NCBI RefSeq assembly: GCF_016654115.1
Contig: NZ_JAEQAZ010000049.1
Location: forward strand, 18,153 to 82,152
Direction: 5' to 3'
Length of the DNA stretch: 64,000 nucleotides
Origin: Streptomyces sp. MBT53
GTDB lineage: Bacteria > Actinomycetota > Actinomycetes > Streptomycetales > Streptomycetaceae
Below, piece by piece: positions 9,139 to 17,123 of the stretch. The notes beneath the pieces are model-generated. The model saw nothing but the letters and a program-made list of their open reading frames with translations. It was not told the origin of the DNA and did no database searches. Made by a program: the position numbers and the translations under genes. Numbering within the stretch: the stretch's first letter is position 1; the number at the start of each line of letters is the position of its first letter.

Positions 9139-10368
9139 TCAGTCGATGACCGTGTACCCCGCGTCGCGCAGGGCCTGGCCGACCTCGGCGCAGTGCACCG
9201 GCCCCTTCGTCTCCAGGTGCAGCTCGACCTCCACCTCGGTGAGCCCGAGCCGTGGGTCGGTCCGGACATGGCTCACGTCGAGCACGTTAGCGTCGACCAC
9301 TGACAACACCCCGAGAAGCGTCGCGAGCGCCCCCGGCCGGTCCGTCAGCCGCAGCGTCACGGCCAGGTAGCGGCCCTGCGCGGACATGCCGTGGCGCAGG
9401 ATGCGCTGGAGCAGCAGCGGGTCGACGTTCCCGCCGGACAGGAGCGCGACGACCGGTCCCTCGAAGCTCCGCGGATCGCTCAGCAGCGCCGCGACCGGGC
9501 TGGCACCGGCCGGCTCGACCACCAGCTTGGCCCGCTCAAGGCACAGCAGCAGCGCGGTGGACAGTTCGTTCTCGGTGACCGTGCGGACCTCGTCCACCAG
9601 ATCGGCGACGATCCCGAACGGCACGTCGCCGGGCCTGCCGACCTTGATGCCGTCGGCCATCGTCGCCGGGTGCTGGATCGACACCGGGCGTCCGGCCGCC
9701 AGCGAGGGCGGAAACGCGGCGGCGCCCGCCGCCTGCACGCCCACGATCCGCACGTCGGGCCGCAGCGCCTTCACGGCGACCGCGACACCGGCCGCGAGTC
9801 CGCCGCCGCCGATCCCTACGACGATCGTGCGCACCTCGGGGCACTGGTCGAGGATCTCCAGGCCCACCGTGCCCTGGCCCGCGATGATGTCCGGGTGGTC
9901 GAAGGGGTGGATGAACACCGCGCCCGTCTCGTGGGCGTACTCCTGCGCGGCGGCCAGCGTCTCGTCGACCACGTGGCCGTGCAGGCGCACCTCGGCGCCG
10001 TACTCCTTGGTGGCGCTGATCTTCGGCAGGGGCGCGCCCTTGGGCATGAACACCGTGGAGCGCACGCCGAGGAGTGCGGAGGCGAGGGCGACGCCCTGGG
10101 CGTGGTTGCCGGCGCTCGCGGCGACGACCCCGGCGGCGCGCTCCTCCGGGAGCAGTCCGGCGATACGGACGTAAGCGCCGCGCAGTTTGAAGGAGCCCGT
10201 GCGCTGGAGGTTCTCGCACTTGAAGTGCACCGGTGAGCCGACGAGCTGGGTGAGGTGCCTGCTGCCTTCCATCGCGGTCACCCGCGCCACGCCCGCGAGC
10301 ATCTTCTGGGCGCCGCGCACATCGTCGAGAGTGACGGGTCGCAAGGAGTCAGCCGTGCTGTAGCTCAT
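9139..10368 (-). CDS. ilvA: Threonine ammonia-lyase (threonine deaminase)
   Basis: A 409-residue PLP enzyme converting threonine to 2-oxobutanoate, the first step of isoleucine biosynthesis. The PLP-binding Lys is in GSFKLRGA near residue 60, the phosphate-binding Gly-rich loop is VGIGGGGLAAG, and the SAGNHAQGVA motif is present. A single ACT-like domain occupies the last 80 residues (LAVTLRLTDRPGALATLL), placing it with the shorter, single-ACT threonine dehydratases rather than the long IlvA with two ACT repeats. It is divergent from a MarR gene. A catabolic role is possible. Confidence 0.93.
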   Translation of the reverse strand: MSYSTADSLRPVTLDDVRGAQKMLAGVARVTAMEGSRHLTQLVGSPVHFKCENLQRTGSFKLRGAYVRIAGLLPEERAAGVVAASAGNHAQGVALASALLGVRSTVFMPKGAPLPKISATKEYGAEVRLHGHVVDETLAAAQEYAHETGAVFIHPFDHPDIIAGQGTVGLEILDQCPEVRTIVVGIGGGGLAAGVAVAVKALRPDVRIVGVQAAGAAAFPPSLAAGRPVSIQHPATMADGIKVGRPGDVPFGIVADLVDEVRTVTENELSTALLLCLERAKLVVEPAGASPVAALLSDPRSFEGPVVALLSGGNVDPLLLQRILRHGMSAQGRYLAVTLRLTDRPGALATLLGVLSVVDANVLDVSHVRTDPRLGLTEVEVELHLETKGPVHCAEVGQALRDAGYTVID

Positions 10369-10513
10369 GACTCAAGCATCGCAGTTCACAGGCGCCCGCC
10401 ACGGTTGTGACCAAGCTCCGAGACTGGTTTGCGCAGCGCCGGTACGGGCCGCGTTCCATCCGCGTACCCTGTCCCCCAACCCAGCACCCCCTTCATGAAG
10501 CGAGCCCCCGGCC

Positions 10514-11029
10514 ATGCCCACAACACCTGAAATGTCGATGGACATGACGACCGTCGGTGAACCCGGTCTCCTCGACACGCTGCAGCACGAGGTGGCGGTC
10601 TTCGCGCGCCGTGCCGAACAGACCCGGCTCGGCGGAGTCGGACAGGTGCGCAACTCCATGGACCGCGCCGCGTATCTGCTGCTCAACCGCCTGGACAAGG
10701 AAGGTCCGATGGGCGTCAAGGCGCTCGCCGCGAGCATGGGGATCGACTCCTCGACGGTCACCCGGCAGGTGGCCCCGCTCGTCGACACCGGGCTCGTCAA
10801 GCGCACCTCGCACCCCGAGGACGGCCGCGCGGTGGTGCTGCAGCTGTCCCCGCGCGGGCAGTCGCGGCTGGAGGAAGTCCGGTCGTCCAGGCGTCAGTTG
10901 ATGGACGAGTTGACACACGACTGGGCGCCGGAGGAGCGCGAGGCGTTCTGCACGCTCCTCACACGCTTCAACAGCGCCCTCTCCGCGCGGATGGCGATGC
11001 CGGGCAACGAGCCGTCGTCCGCTTCCTGA
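10514..11029 (+). CDS. MarR family transcriptional regulator
   Basis: A 171-residue winged-helix regulator. The wHTH core is MGVKALAASMGIDSSTVTRQVAPLVDTGLVKRTSHPEDGR, including the beta-wing with the conserved D-R pair (HPEDGRAV). It starts at ATG 10514 and is transcribed away from ilvA, with 145 bases between the starts. MarR proteins usually repress a neighbouring transporter or enzyme and are released by a ligand. The target is not evident; ilvA or autoregulation are possibilities. Confidence 0.9.
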   Translation: MPTTPEMSMDMTTVGEPGLLDTLQHEVAVFARRAEQTRLGGVGQVRNSMDRAAYLLLNRLDKEGPMGVKALAASMGIDSSTVTRQVAPLVDTGLVKRTSHPEDGRAVVLQLSPRGQSRLEEVRSSRRQLMDELTHDWAPEEREAFCTLLTRFNSALSARMAMPGNEPSSAS

Positions 11030-11146
11030 TCCCCCTGCGCGTCGGGCACGCGCGCGTGGTGCCCGACTCCCGCCCCTTCGTACCGAACTCTTGACCTCAC
11101 GACGGCCCTGGCCTCAGATGAGATCGAGTCCATCAGGGGGGAGGGC

Positions 11147-11653
11147 GTGGTGCGCGAACGGCAGGTGTCCCAAGGCGCCCGCCGTGCCCGTGAGTTCGAG
11201 GCGTTCGTCGCGGGCGCGGCAGGGCGGCTTCTGCACGCCGCCACCCTGCTCACCGCGGAGGCCGCGGACGACAACCCTCGCGCGCAACGCCTGCTGGCGC
11301 TGTCGCTGGCCCACACGTACGCGTGCTGGGACCGGCTGCGCGGCGAGGACCCGTACGACCGTGCCCGGCAGTATCTGGCCAGCCGCTTCGCCCGCGCGGC
11401 CTGGCACCAGTACGGCGGCCTCGGCCGGGGCCGCGCGCACCCCGACAGCCCGTTGGGCGCTCTGGCGCCCCAGGAGCGGCTGATCGTGGTCCTCAGGTTG
11501 TACGAGGGGGTCGCCGAGGAACAGGCCGCCGCACTGCTCGGGCTGCCCACGGAACGGGTCCGGACGATCTGCGAGCGGGCGACGGCGCGGCTGCTGCATC
11601 CGCCGCGCTCCCCGGTGCCGAAGGTGGCGAAGGCCGAGGTGGCGCCGTCATGA
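11147..11653 (+). CDS. Degenerate ECF sigma factor-like protein
   Basis: A 168-residue protein starting at GTG 11147 after GGGGGGAGGG. The C-terminal region (LGALAPQERLIVVLRLYEGVAEEQAAALLGLPTERVRTICERA) is a recognisable sigma region 4 helix-turn-helix. The N-terminal half resembles region 2 of SigE-family ECF factors in spacing but lacks the usual aromatic/basic -10-binding core. It is followed 25 bases later by a small membrane protein, an arrangement reminiscent of a sigma factor with a membrane-bound partner. Sigma activity is inference. Confidence 0.75.
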   Translation: MVRERQVSQGARRAREFEAFVAGAAGRLLHAATLLTAEAADDNPRAQRLLALSLAHTYACWDRLRGEDPYDRARQYLASRFARAAWHQYGGLGRGRAHPDSPLGALAPQERLIVVLRLYEGVAEEQAAALLGLPTERVRTICERATARLLHPPRSPVPKVAKAEVAPS

Positions 11654-11678
11654 GGTCGCGGAACGGAGGCACGCGCGC

Positions 11679-11927
11679 GTGAACAGGCCCGAGCGGGAGG
11701 CGGCCGTACGGCGGATCATGGATCGGACTCCGCCGCAGGTGCCGCCGGAGCTGTACGCGGACGTGGTGCGCCGCGGCGGCCGGATGCTGCGCCGCCGGAC
11801 GGCCGCCCGGCGGATGATGTGGCTGCTGCTGTGCGCGGCGGTCGTGGCGTTCACCGTGTGGGCGCTGATGGTCCATCCCTGGGTGGAGCCGCCGTCGGAG
11901 ACGACTCCACCGCTGACGGGCTGGTGA
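11679..11927 (+). CDS. Small membrane protein, possible partner of the sigma-like protein
   Basis: An 82-residue protein from the GTG at 11679. The N-terminal half is strongly basic (RRGGRMLRRRTAARRMM) and precedes one transmembrane helix (WLLLCAAVVAFTVWALMV), with a short Pro-rich outside tail. It lies 25 bases downstream of the sigma-like gene and probably in one operon. It has no zinc motif of a classical ZAS anti-sigma factor, so that role is only a guess. It converges on metB with a 9-base gap. Confidence 0.7.
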   Translation: MNRPEREAAVRRIMDRTPPQVPPELYADVVRRGGRMLRRRTAARRMMWLLLCAAVVAFTVWALMVHPWVEPPSETTPPLTGW

Positions 11928-11936
11928 GAGCGGGTT

Positions 11937-13091
11937 CTAGCCGAGCGCCTGCTGCAGGTCCTCCAGGAGGTCCTGCACGTTCTCGATGCCCACGGAGAGG
12001 CGTACGAGGTCGCCGGGGACCTCCAGGGCCGAACCGGCGACGGACGCGTGCGTCATGCGGCCCGGGTGCTCGATCAGGGACTCGACGCCGCCCAGGGACT
12101 CGCCGAGCGTGAACACCTTGGCGCGGTTGCAGACCTCGACGGCCGCCTCCTCGCCGCCCTCCACCTGGAAGGAGACCATGCCGCCGAAGGACCGCATCTG
12201 CTTGGCGGCGACCTCGTGGCCGGGGTGCTCCGGGAGGCCCGGGTAGAGAACACGCGTCACGCGCGCGTGCCGGGTGAGCATGTCGGCGACCTTGGTGGCG
12301 TTCTCGCTGTGCCGGTCCATGCGGACCGACAGCGTCTTGGCGCCGCGCAGCACCAGCCAGGAGTCGAAGGGCCCGGCGACCGCGCCCATCGCGTTCTGGT
12401 GGTACGCCAGTTCCTCGCCGAGCGCCTCGTCGGCCGCGATCAGCGCACCGCCGACCACGTCCGAGTGGCCGCCCATGTACTTGGTCAGGGAGTGCACGAC
12501 GACGTCCGCGCCGAGGGCCAGCGGCTGCTGGAGGTAGGGCGTGGCGAAGGTGTTGTCGACGACGAGGCGCGCGCCCGCGTCCCGGGCGATCTGCGCGACG
12601 ACCGCGATGTCGGTGATGCCGAGCAGCGGGTTGGAGGGGGTCTCCACCCAGACGACCTTGGTCTTCGGGGTGATGGCGGCCCGTACCGACGCCGGGTCGC
12701 TGGTGTCGGCGACCGACCACTCGACGCCCCACCGGGAGACGACCTTCGCGAACAGCCGGAACGTGCCGCCGTACGCGTCGTTCGGGATGACGACGTGGTC
12801 GCCGGGGCTGAGCAGCGTACGCAACAGGCAGTCCTCGGCCGCCAGTCCGGACGCGAACGCGAGACCTCGGCGACCGCCCTCCAGGGCGGCGAGGTTCTCT
12901 TCCAGGGCGGTCCTGGTGGGGTTGGCGCTACGGCTGTACTCGTAGCCGCCGCGCAGACCGCCGACGCCGTCCTGCTTGTAGGTCGAGACCTGGTAGATCG
13001 GCGGGACGACCGCGCCGGTGAGGGGATCGGCGGTGTTGCCCGCGTGGATCGCGAGGGTCTCGAAGTGCTGACTGATGTGCCTGTCGCTCAT
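11937..13091 (-). CDS. metB: Cystathionine gamma-synthase (Cys/Met metabolism PLP enzyme)
   Basis: The ATG at 13091 gives 384 residues. The start MSDRHISQHFETLAIHAGN and the PLP signature with Lys in VVHSLTKYMGGHSDVVGG identify the Cys/Met PLP family. The YEYSRSANPTR and ETPSNPLL motifs are conserved. The enzyme joins O-succinyl-homoserine (or the acetyl ester) and cysteine to cystathionine; some homologues act as cystathionine gamma-lyase, and sequence alone does not separate these fully. It stands alone. A phased repeat lies just upstream of its start. Confidence 0.88.
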   Translation of the reverse strand: MSDRHISQHFETLAIHAGNTADPLTGAVVPPIYQVSTYKQDGVGGLRGGYEYSRSANPTRTALEENLAALEGGRRGLAFASGLAAEDCLLRTLLSPGDHVVIPNDAYGGTFRLFAKVVSRWGVEWSVADTSDPASVRAAITPKTKVVWVETPSNPLLGITDIAVVAQIARDAGARLVVDNTFATPYLQQPLALGADVVVHSLTKYMGGHSDVVGGALIAADEALGEELAYHQNAMGAVAGPFDSWLVLRGAKTLSVRMDRHSENATKVADMLTRHARVTRVLYPGLPEHPGHEVAAKQMRSFGGMVSFQVEGGEEAAVEVCNRAKVFTLGESLGGVESLIEHPGRMTHASVAGSALEVPGDLVRLSVGIENVQDLLEDLQQALG

Positions 13092-13136
13092 GGGGCCGAG
13101 CGTAATGCGCTCGCGGGGTGTACGACGATCCGGAGG

Positions 13137-13219
13137 TTTTCCACAGGGCGACGGGGCGGAGCGGTGGTGGTTTTCCACAGGGCGGTCAGCAGGGTTGGCG
13201 GTCGTTTTCCACAGGGCGG
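13137..13219. repeat. Three DnaA-box-like TTTTCCACA repeats at exact 34-bp spacing
   Basis: TTTTCCACAGGGCG occurs at 13137, 13171 and 13205, each 34 bases apart. The second and third units also share GGGTTGGC. TTTTCCACA differs by one base from the Streptomyces DnaA box TTGTCCACA. The array fills the divergent gap between metB and the gene at 13266. Confidence 0.85.
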
Positions 13220-13265
13220 CGGACCGGGTTGGCCAATTGTCGGACGCGTCTGGTTCGCTTGAGGC

Positions 13266-14384
13266 ATGGAGATTCTCTGGGTCCTGATGGCGCTGCTCAT
13301 GATGGGCTTCGTGCTGATCCCGTTCCTGCGGCGCAGGCGCGGGATGATCGAGCAGGTCTCGCCGGGCCATCCGGACGCCGCGGACCCGGCGACCTACGGC
13401 TTCGTGCGCGAGGAGGAGCTGGACATCCGTATGCCCGGCCCCGACCAGGACCTGCTGGACGTCCTCGACCTGGTGCAGCGCACGCAGGACTACCGCGCGG
13501 CGATGCAGTTGCTGGCCGGCACCGAGATCACGGGCGAGCTGCGCTGGCAGCGGGTGCAGGCCTTCGCGGGCGCCGCCTCGCTGGAGCTGCAGCAGCGGCC
13601 CGGCGGGGTCAGTGAGACGCCCGGCGGGCAGTGGCTGCGGGTGTGGCGGGCCGAGCATCCGAAGGACGCGGGCGGCGCGGCCGTACACGCGGAGTTCCTG
13701 GTGCAGCAGGCATGGCGTACGTCGACGCGGGGGACGGACGAGTTCCGGATCATCATGGAGGAGGCGCGGGACGCCTGCGGGCAGGCGGCGCTGCTCTCCC
13801 CCGGTGACCCGGTCCCGTACATCGTCGAGTTGTCGGTGGCTCGTGGACTGGCGTATCCGCAGCCGGAGTTCGAGCAGCTGTGGCTGAAGATCCTGGACCG
13901 TGCGCCGGCCCACATGGGGGCGCATCTGGCGGCCCTGCACTACTGGTGCGAGAAGTGGCACGGCTCCCGCGAGCTGGCGAACTCGTTCGCGGAGTCGGCC
14001 GCCGCGCGGGCCCCGCAGGGTTCCCTCCTCGCCGCGATGCCGCTCTTCGCGGTCTTCGAGCACCTCCCCGAGGTGAACCTGGTCAGCAGCTTCTACCAGA
14101 GCGAGGTCGTGGAGAAGGCGATCCACGGCGCGCTGTTCGCCGTGCACGCGGCCCGCCCCGACGACCCGATGCTGGCGCACGTCCGCCATCTGCTGGTCTT
14201 CTTCCTGGTCCGCGCGGAGCGCTGGTCCGAGGCGATGAACCAGCTCATACACATCGACGGCCATGTCGGGGCCCTCCCCTGGACGCTGTCGCCCGATCCG
14301 GCGGCGGAGTTCGCGGTGTACCGGGCGCTGGCGGTGGCGGGTTACGAGGCGAACGGCGGGAGTCCGGCGAGCCTGCCGCACTGA
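13266..14384 (+). CDS. Membrane-anchored protein with helical-repeat domain, function unknown
   Basis: A 372-residue protein. The N-terminus is a single membrane anchor (ILWVLMALLMMGFVLIPFL) followed by RRRRG, so the bulk is probably cytoplasmic. The rest is rich in alpha-helical, TPR-like segments such as VPYIVELSVARGLAYPQPEFEQLW and HMGAHLAALHYWCEKWHG. The family is conserved in Streptomyces without an assigned role, to my knowledge. It is divergent from metB across the DnaA-box-like repeats. No catalytic motif was recognised. Confidence 0.8.
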   Translation: MEILWVLMALLMMGFVLIPFLRRRRGMIEQVSPGHPDAADPATYGFVREEELDIRMPGPDQDLLDVLDLVQRTQDYRAAMQLLAGTEITGELRWQRVQAFAGAASLELQQRPGGVSETPGGQWLRVWRAEHPKDAGGAAVHAEFLVQQAWRTSTRGTDEFRIIMEEARDACGQAALLSPGDPVPYIVELSVARGLAYPQPEFEQLWLKILDRAPAHMGAHLAALHYWCEKWHGSRELANSFAESAAARAPQGSLLAAMPLFAVFEHLPEVNLVSSFYQSEVVEKAIHGALFAVHAARPDDPMLAHVRHLLVFFLVRAERWSEAMNQLIHIDGHVGALPWTLSPDPAAEFAVYRALAVAGYEANGGSPASLPH

Positions 14385-14462
14385 CTGAGCCGGAATTCTC
14401 GAAGGCCCTCGCTCGTTGACGCTCCGGACTCGGAATCACACCGAGGCCCGTTGGGAGAGCGC

Positions 14463-15131
14463 ATGTTCCTGCACAGCCGTACGCCCCAACTACCAACCCC
14501 CGAGCAGGCTCTGCAGGGCCGGCCGGAGCCGATGTTCGCGGTCCCCGACCGCCACACCGTCCTCGGCACCCCACTGCTCGGCCCCTACCCCGAGCACCTG
14601 GAGATCGCCGACTTCGGGCTGGGCTGCTTCTGGGGTGCCGAGCGCAAGTTCTGGCAGCTCCCGGTGGGTGTGTGGACGACGTTGGTCGGCTATCAGGGCG
14701 GCTACACGGAGAACCCGCACTACGAGGAGGTCTGCTCGGGCCTGACCGGCCACACGGAGGCGGTCCGGGTGGTCTACGACCCGGCGCTGATCTCCTACGA
14801 GAAGCTGCTGAAGACGTTCTGGGAGTCCCACAACCCGACGCAGGGTTTCCGCCAGGGCAACGACGTGGGCACCCAGTACCGCTCCGCGATCCACCCCCAC
14901 ACCCCCGCACAGTCGGCCGCGGCGGAAGCCTCCCGCACGGCCTACCAACAGGTCCTCACGCGCTCGGGCTTCGGGACGATCACCACGGAGATACTGCCGG
15001 CGGAGGGGCGGGTGTTCTATCCGGCCGAGGGATATCACCAGCAGTACTTGGCGAAGAATCCGGCGGGGTACTGCGGGCTCGGCGGGACCGGGGTCTCCTG
15101 CCCGGTCGGTGTGGCGCCGGTCGATGGCTGA
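14463..15131 (+). CDS. msrA: Peptide methionine sulfoxide reductase A (first copy)
   Basis: The ATG at 14463 follows GGGAGAG, giving 222 residues. MsrA reduces methionine-S-sulfoxide in proteins. The nucleophilic Cys55 is in GCFWG, the substrate-binding part includes YQGGYTENPHYEEV and GTQYRS, and the C-terminal tail GYCGLGGTGVSC carries the two recycling cysteines of the E. coli-like three-Cys class. A second, shorter MsrA without this tail is at 23813. Its last bases overlap the DUF4304 gene. Confidence 0.95.
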   Translation: MFLHSRTPQLPTPEQALQGRPEPMFAVPDRHTVLGTPLLGPYPEHLEIADFGLGCFWGAERKFWQLPVGVWTTLVGYQGGYTENPHYEEVCSGLTGHTEAVRVVYDPALISYEKLLKTFWESHNPTQGFRQGNDVGTQYRSAIHPHTPAQSAAAEASRTAYQQVLTRSGFGTITTEILPAEGRVFYPAEGYHQQYLAKNPAGYCGLGGTGVSCPVGVAPVDG

Positions 15132-15573
15132 GCGCTCGGCGGCCACGGCGCAGGAGGCGTTCACCACGTTGATGCGCGCACGGATCGCTCCCGGTCTGCG
15201 CGCGCTGGGCTTCAAGGGGTCGGGGCAGACGTACGAGCTGCCCCATCTCGAATCCTGGGCTCTCATCGGCTTCCAGAAGTCCGCGCACAACACCGCGGGG
15301 CGGGTCGAGTTCACGCTCAACGTGACCGTCGCCGACAAGCTCGGCTGGGCCCGGGCGCGCAGGGATCAGCCGCACCTGCCCGCCCGCCCCAGCCCGAACA
15401 CGGTGTACGGCCCCGCTGCCTGGCACCGCCGCATAGGCCAACTCCTCCCCGCGAAGAGCGACACTTGGTGGACCATCTCGGCCACGACCGACCCAGGGCC
15501 GGTTGCCCGTGGCGTCATCACCGCGGTGACGGAGTACGCGCTCCCAGCCATCCGGGAGCAACGGCGTTCATGA
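15124..15573 (+). CDS. DUF4304-like protein, probably clipped at its C-terminus
   Basis: The ATG at 15124 overlaps the msrA stop by 8 bases, so translation is coupled. The 149 residues contain the DUF4304 pattern (LRALGFKGSGQTYELP, IGFQKSAHNTAGRVEFTLNVTV). The coding sequence stops within a few bases of a transposase remnant, and the protein is shorter than I expect for the family (roughly 180-200). It may therefore have lost its last segment through the insertion. The function of the family is unknown. Confidence 0.7.
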   Translation: MAERSAATAQEAFTTLMRARIAPGLRALGFKGSGQTYELPHLESWALIGFQKSAHNTAGRVEFTLNVTVADKLGWARARRDQPHLPARPSPNTVYGPAAWHRRIGQLLPAKSDTWWTISATTDPGPVARGVITAVTEYALPAIREQRRS

Positions 15574-15583
15574 CTGCCGAGAC

Positions 15584-15770
15584 GTGGACGGCCTTTCCGC
15601 AAGCTCGTGGCGCTCGTGCGGCGGCGGGGTGGAGGCGTACTGGCGGACCGACCTGACGATGCGGCAGCTGGGGCTTCTGTTCGGGATCTCGAGGTCTGCA
15701 GCGGTCCGGGGCATCGGTCACATCGCTCGACTTCTTGCGACCGCCACGACCGCGACGACCGCGACGACCG
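15584..15770 (+). pseudogene. IS5-family transposase remnant (N-terminal HTH only)
   Basis: The stretch encoding VEAYWRTDLTMRQLGLLFG and ISRSAAVRGIGHIARLL is the helix-turn-helix_4 segment that precedes the DDE domain in IS5-type transposases of Streptomyces. The DDE catalytic part is absent and the sequence runs into a simple ACCGCGACG-type repeat. It is a degraded fragment with no terminal repeats found. Its edges are approximate. Confidence 0.7.
15740..15770. repeat. Short ACCGCGACG-type tandem repeat
   Basis: About three 9-base units (ACCGCCACG, ACCGCGACG, ACCGCGACG) end the transposase remnant. They probably reflect slippage in decaying sequence. Confidence 0.6.
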
Positions 15771-15897
15771 CCCGTGCCTACCGGGAATCGGGCGTGGACC
15801 GTGTCGTGAAGTACGCGCCTGTCCTCGACGAGGACGGCTATCGCGGTACACCCGTCCTCCTCCAGCGGAGATCAGCCCGATCCGCGTGAGGAACAGC

Positions 15898-16314
15898 TCA
15901 TCGCGGGGGCGAAGGTGCGTCGCAGGCCAGGCCTGAGAGGCAGGCATTGCGGTAGGAGGACTCGTAGATGCGTTCACCGGCGGCCTTCGCGCAGGTCAGG
16001 GCCGCGCAAATGGCGAGGGCCGCGACAAGTTGGGTGACGGCAACCACAGGTACCCGGCGGACTCCGGCTGCAACGGATGCGATCAGGGCGGCTGCCGCCA
16101 CGAACATGGCCTTGTGCAGGTAGGGACCCGGCGGTGCGCCGTAGTCCTGCGCGTCGAAGGCCGACCAGTAGGACGAAATCCAGGACAACCAGATCAGGCC
16201 CAGTGCCAACAGCTCGACAACCGCCAGGCCCACGGATACGGCCACGGCCCGACCAGTACGTTCAGGATCTGTACTCACCCGGCGAGAGTCCATCCGGCGG
16301 GCACGCGGTGTCAT
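15898..16314 (-). CDS. Small multi-pass membrane protein (possibly DUF6234-like)
   Basis: 138 residues from ATG 16314, with an alternative ATG at 16293 giving 131. There are three hydrophobic helices (SVGLAVVELLALGLIWLSWI; MFVAAAALIASVAA; VVAVTQLVAALAICAALT) and a C-terminal outside part with two cysteines (YRNACLSGLACDAPS) that could pair. It lies in the accessory islet next to the transposase remnant. The family assignment is tentative and the function unknown. Confidence 0.65.
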   Translation of the reverse strand: MTPRARRMDSRRVSTDPERTGRAVAVSVGLAVVELLALGLIWLSWISSYWSAFDAQDYGAPPGPYLHKAMFVAAAALIASVAAGVRRVPVVAVTQLVAALAICAALTCAKAAGERIYESSYRNACLSGLACDAPSPPR

Positions 16315-16422
16315 GAGTATCCGTACCCAGGGCGCCCAAGAAGTCCTTTCCTTTGGTTCGATTGAGGCATGGCGCCTGATTGCTGATCCATCCATCTGGG
16401 GTGAACGGAGCGGGGGGAGGTC

Positions 16423-16956
16423 GTGGACGAGATGCTTGATGCGACTGGGGCGGCATTGTGCTGCGCGGCGGCGATCCGGCTGGGCGGGGCCATGCGCGTG
16501 TTGGCTGCGCGGGCCGAGGTGCCCGACCGCTACGACCTGGTCGTGGCGGGAGTGGACAACATCGTGGCCTCTCTCGAGGGCAAGGATCTCGATGAAAGCG
16601 TGCTGGGCAAGGCGTTCGGTGAGAACTGGGACCTGGACGTCAGGTACCCGGCCGAGCTGTCGGGCGGGGCCTTCTTCCGGAGGTGGACACAACTGGTGTT
16701 TGTGACCATCGTGTTGACCCGGCCGAAGCAGCAACAACTCGTCGCCGTGCAGGGGTTGGACTCGGCCTTGGAGGCGGCAACCGCTTGGCCGTCCGATGTC
16801 TCCGTCGACTCCTTCATACGGCTCGCCGACTATGAGCCGGCCTGCCAGCGGGACGCAGAGAAGCGGCTCCGTAAGGGGGGCCTGCCCGCTTTGTGGAAGC
16901 TGGCCGAGGAACAGTCCGGGCAGTACCGACGGGCGGCGGAGCTGCTCGTCGGATAG
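16423..16956 (+). CDS. Hypothetical protein in the accessory islet
   Basis: 177 residues from GTG 16423 with a strong GGGGGGAGG ribosome-binding site. The sequence is mixed alpha/beta with a moderately hydrophobic centre (TQLVFVTIVLTR) and no signal peptide. I recognise no family or catalytic motif. It lies between the small membrane protein (divergent) and the TPR-like gene at 17124. Codon use is GC-rich but less extreme than the core genes. Confidence 0.6.
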   Translation: MDEMLDATGAALCCAAAIRLGGAMRVLAARAEVPDRYDLVVAGVDNIVASLEGKDLDESVLGKAFGENWDLDVRYPAELSGGAFFRRWTQLVFVTIVLTRPKQQQLVAVQGLDSALEAATAWPSDVSVDSFIRLADYEPACQRDAEKRLRKGGLPALWKLAEEQSGQYRRAAELLVG

Positions 16957-17123
16957 GACCGTGTCCTGCGGGGTGAGTCGGCGGCAGCGGATGAGGGCTG
17001 CAGTTGGGCTGCCGAGTGTTGATGCCGTCCTCATCATGACAGCTCGGAGGCCGTTTTCGTAGGACCGATCGCACAGCTCAGCAGCCTTGTCCGGCCTCTG
17101 CCCCGGCTCTCAGAATCGCCGTC

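Noticed and set aside
13137..13219. Possible CRISPR array (three equal repeats with 34-bp period)
   Set aside because: Repeat core is only ~14 bases, 'spacers' share sequence, there are three units and no cas genes.
16957..17123. Possible second transposase remnant between the genes at 16423 and 17124
   Set aside because: Translations on both strands show no recognisable transposase motif; left as intergenic.
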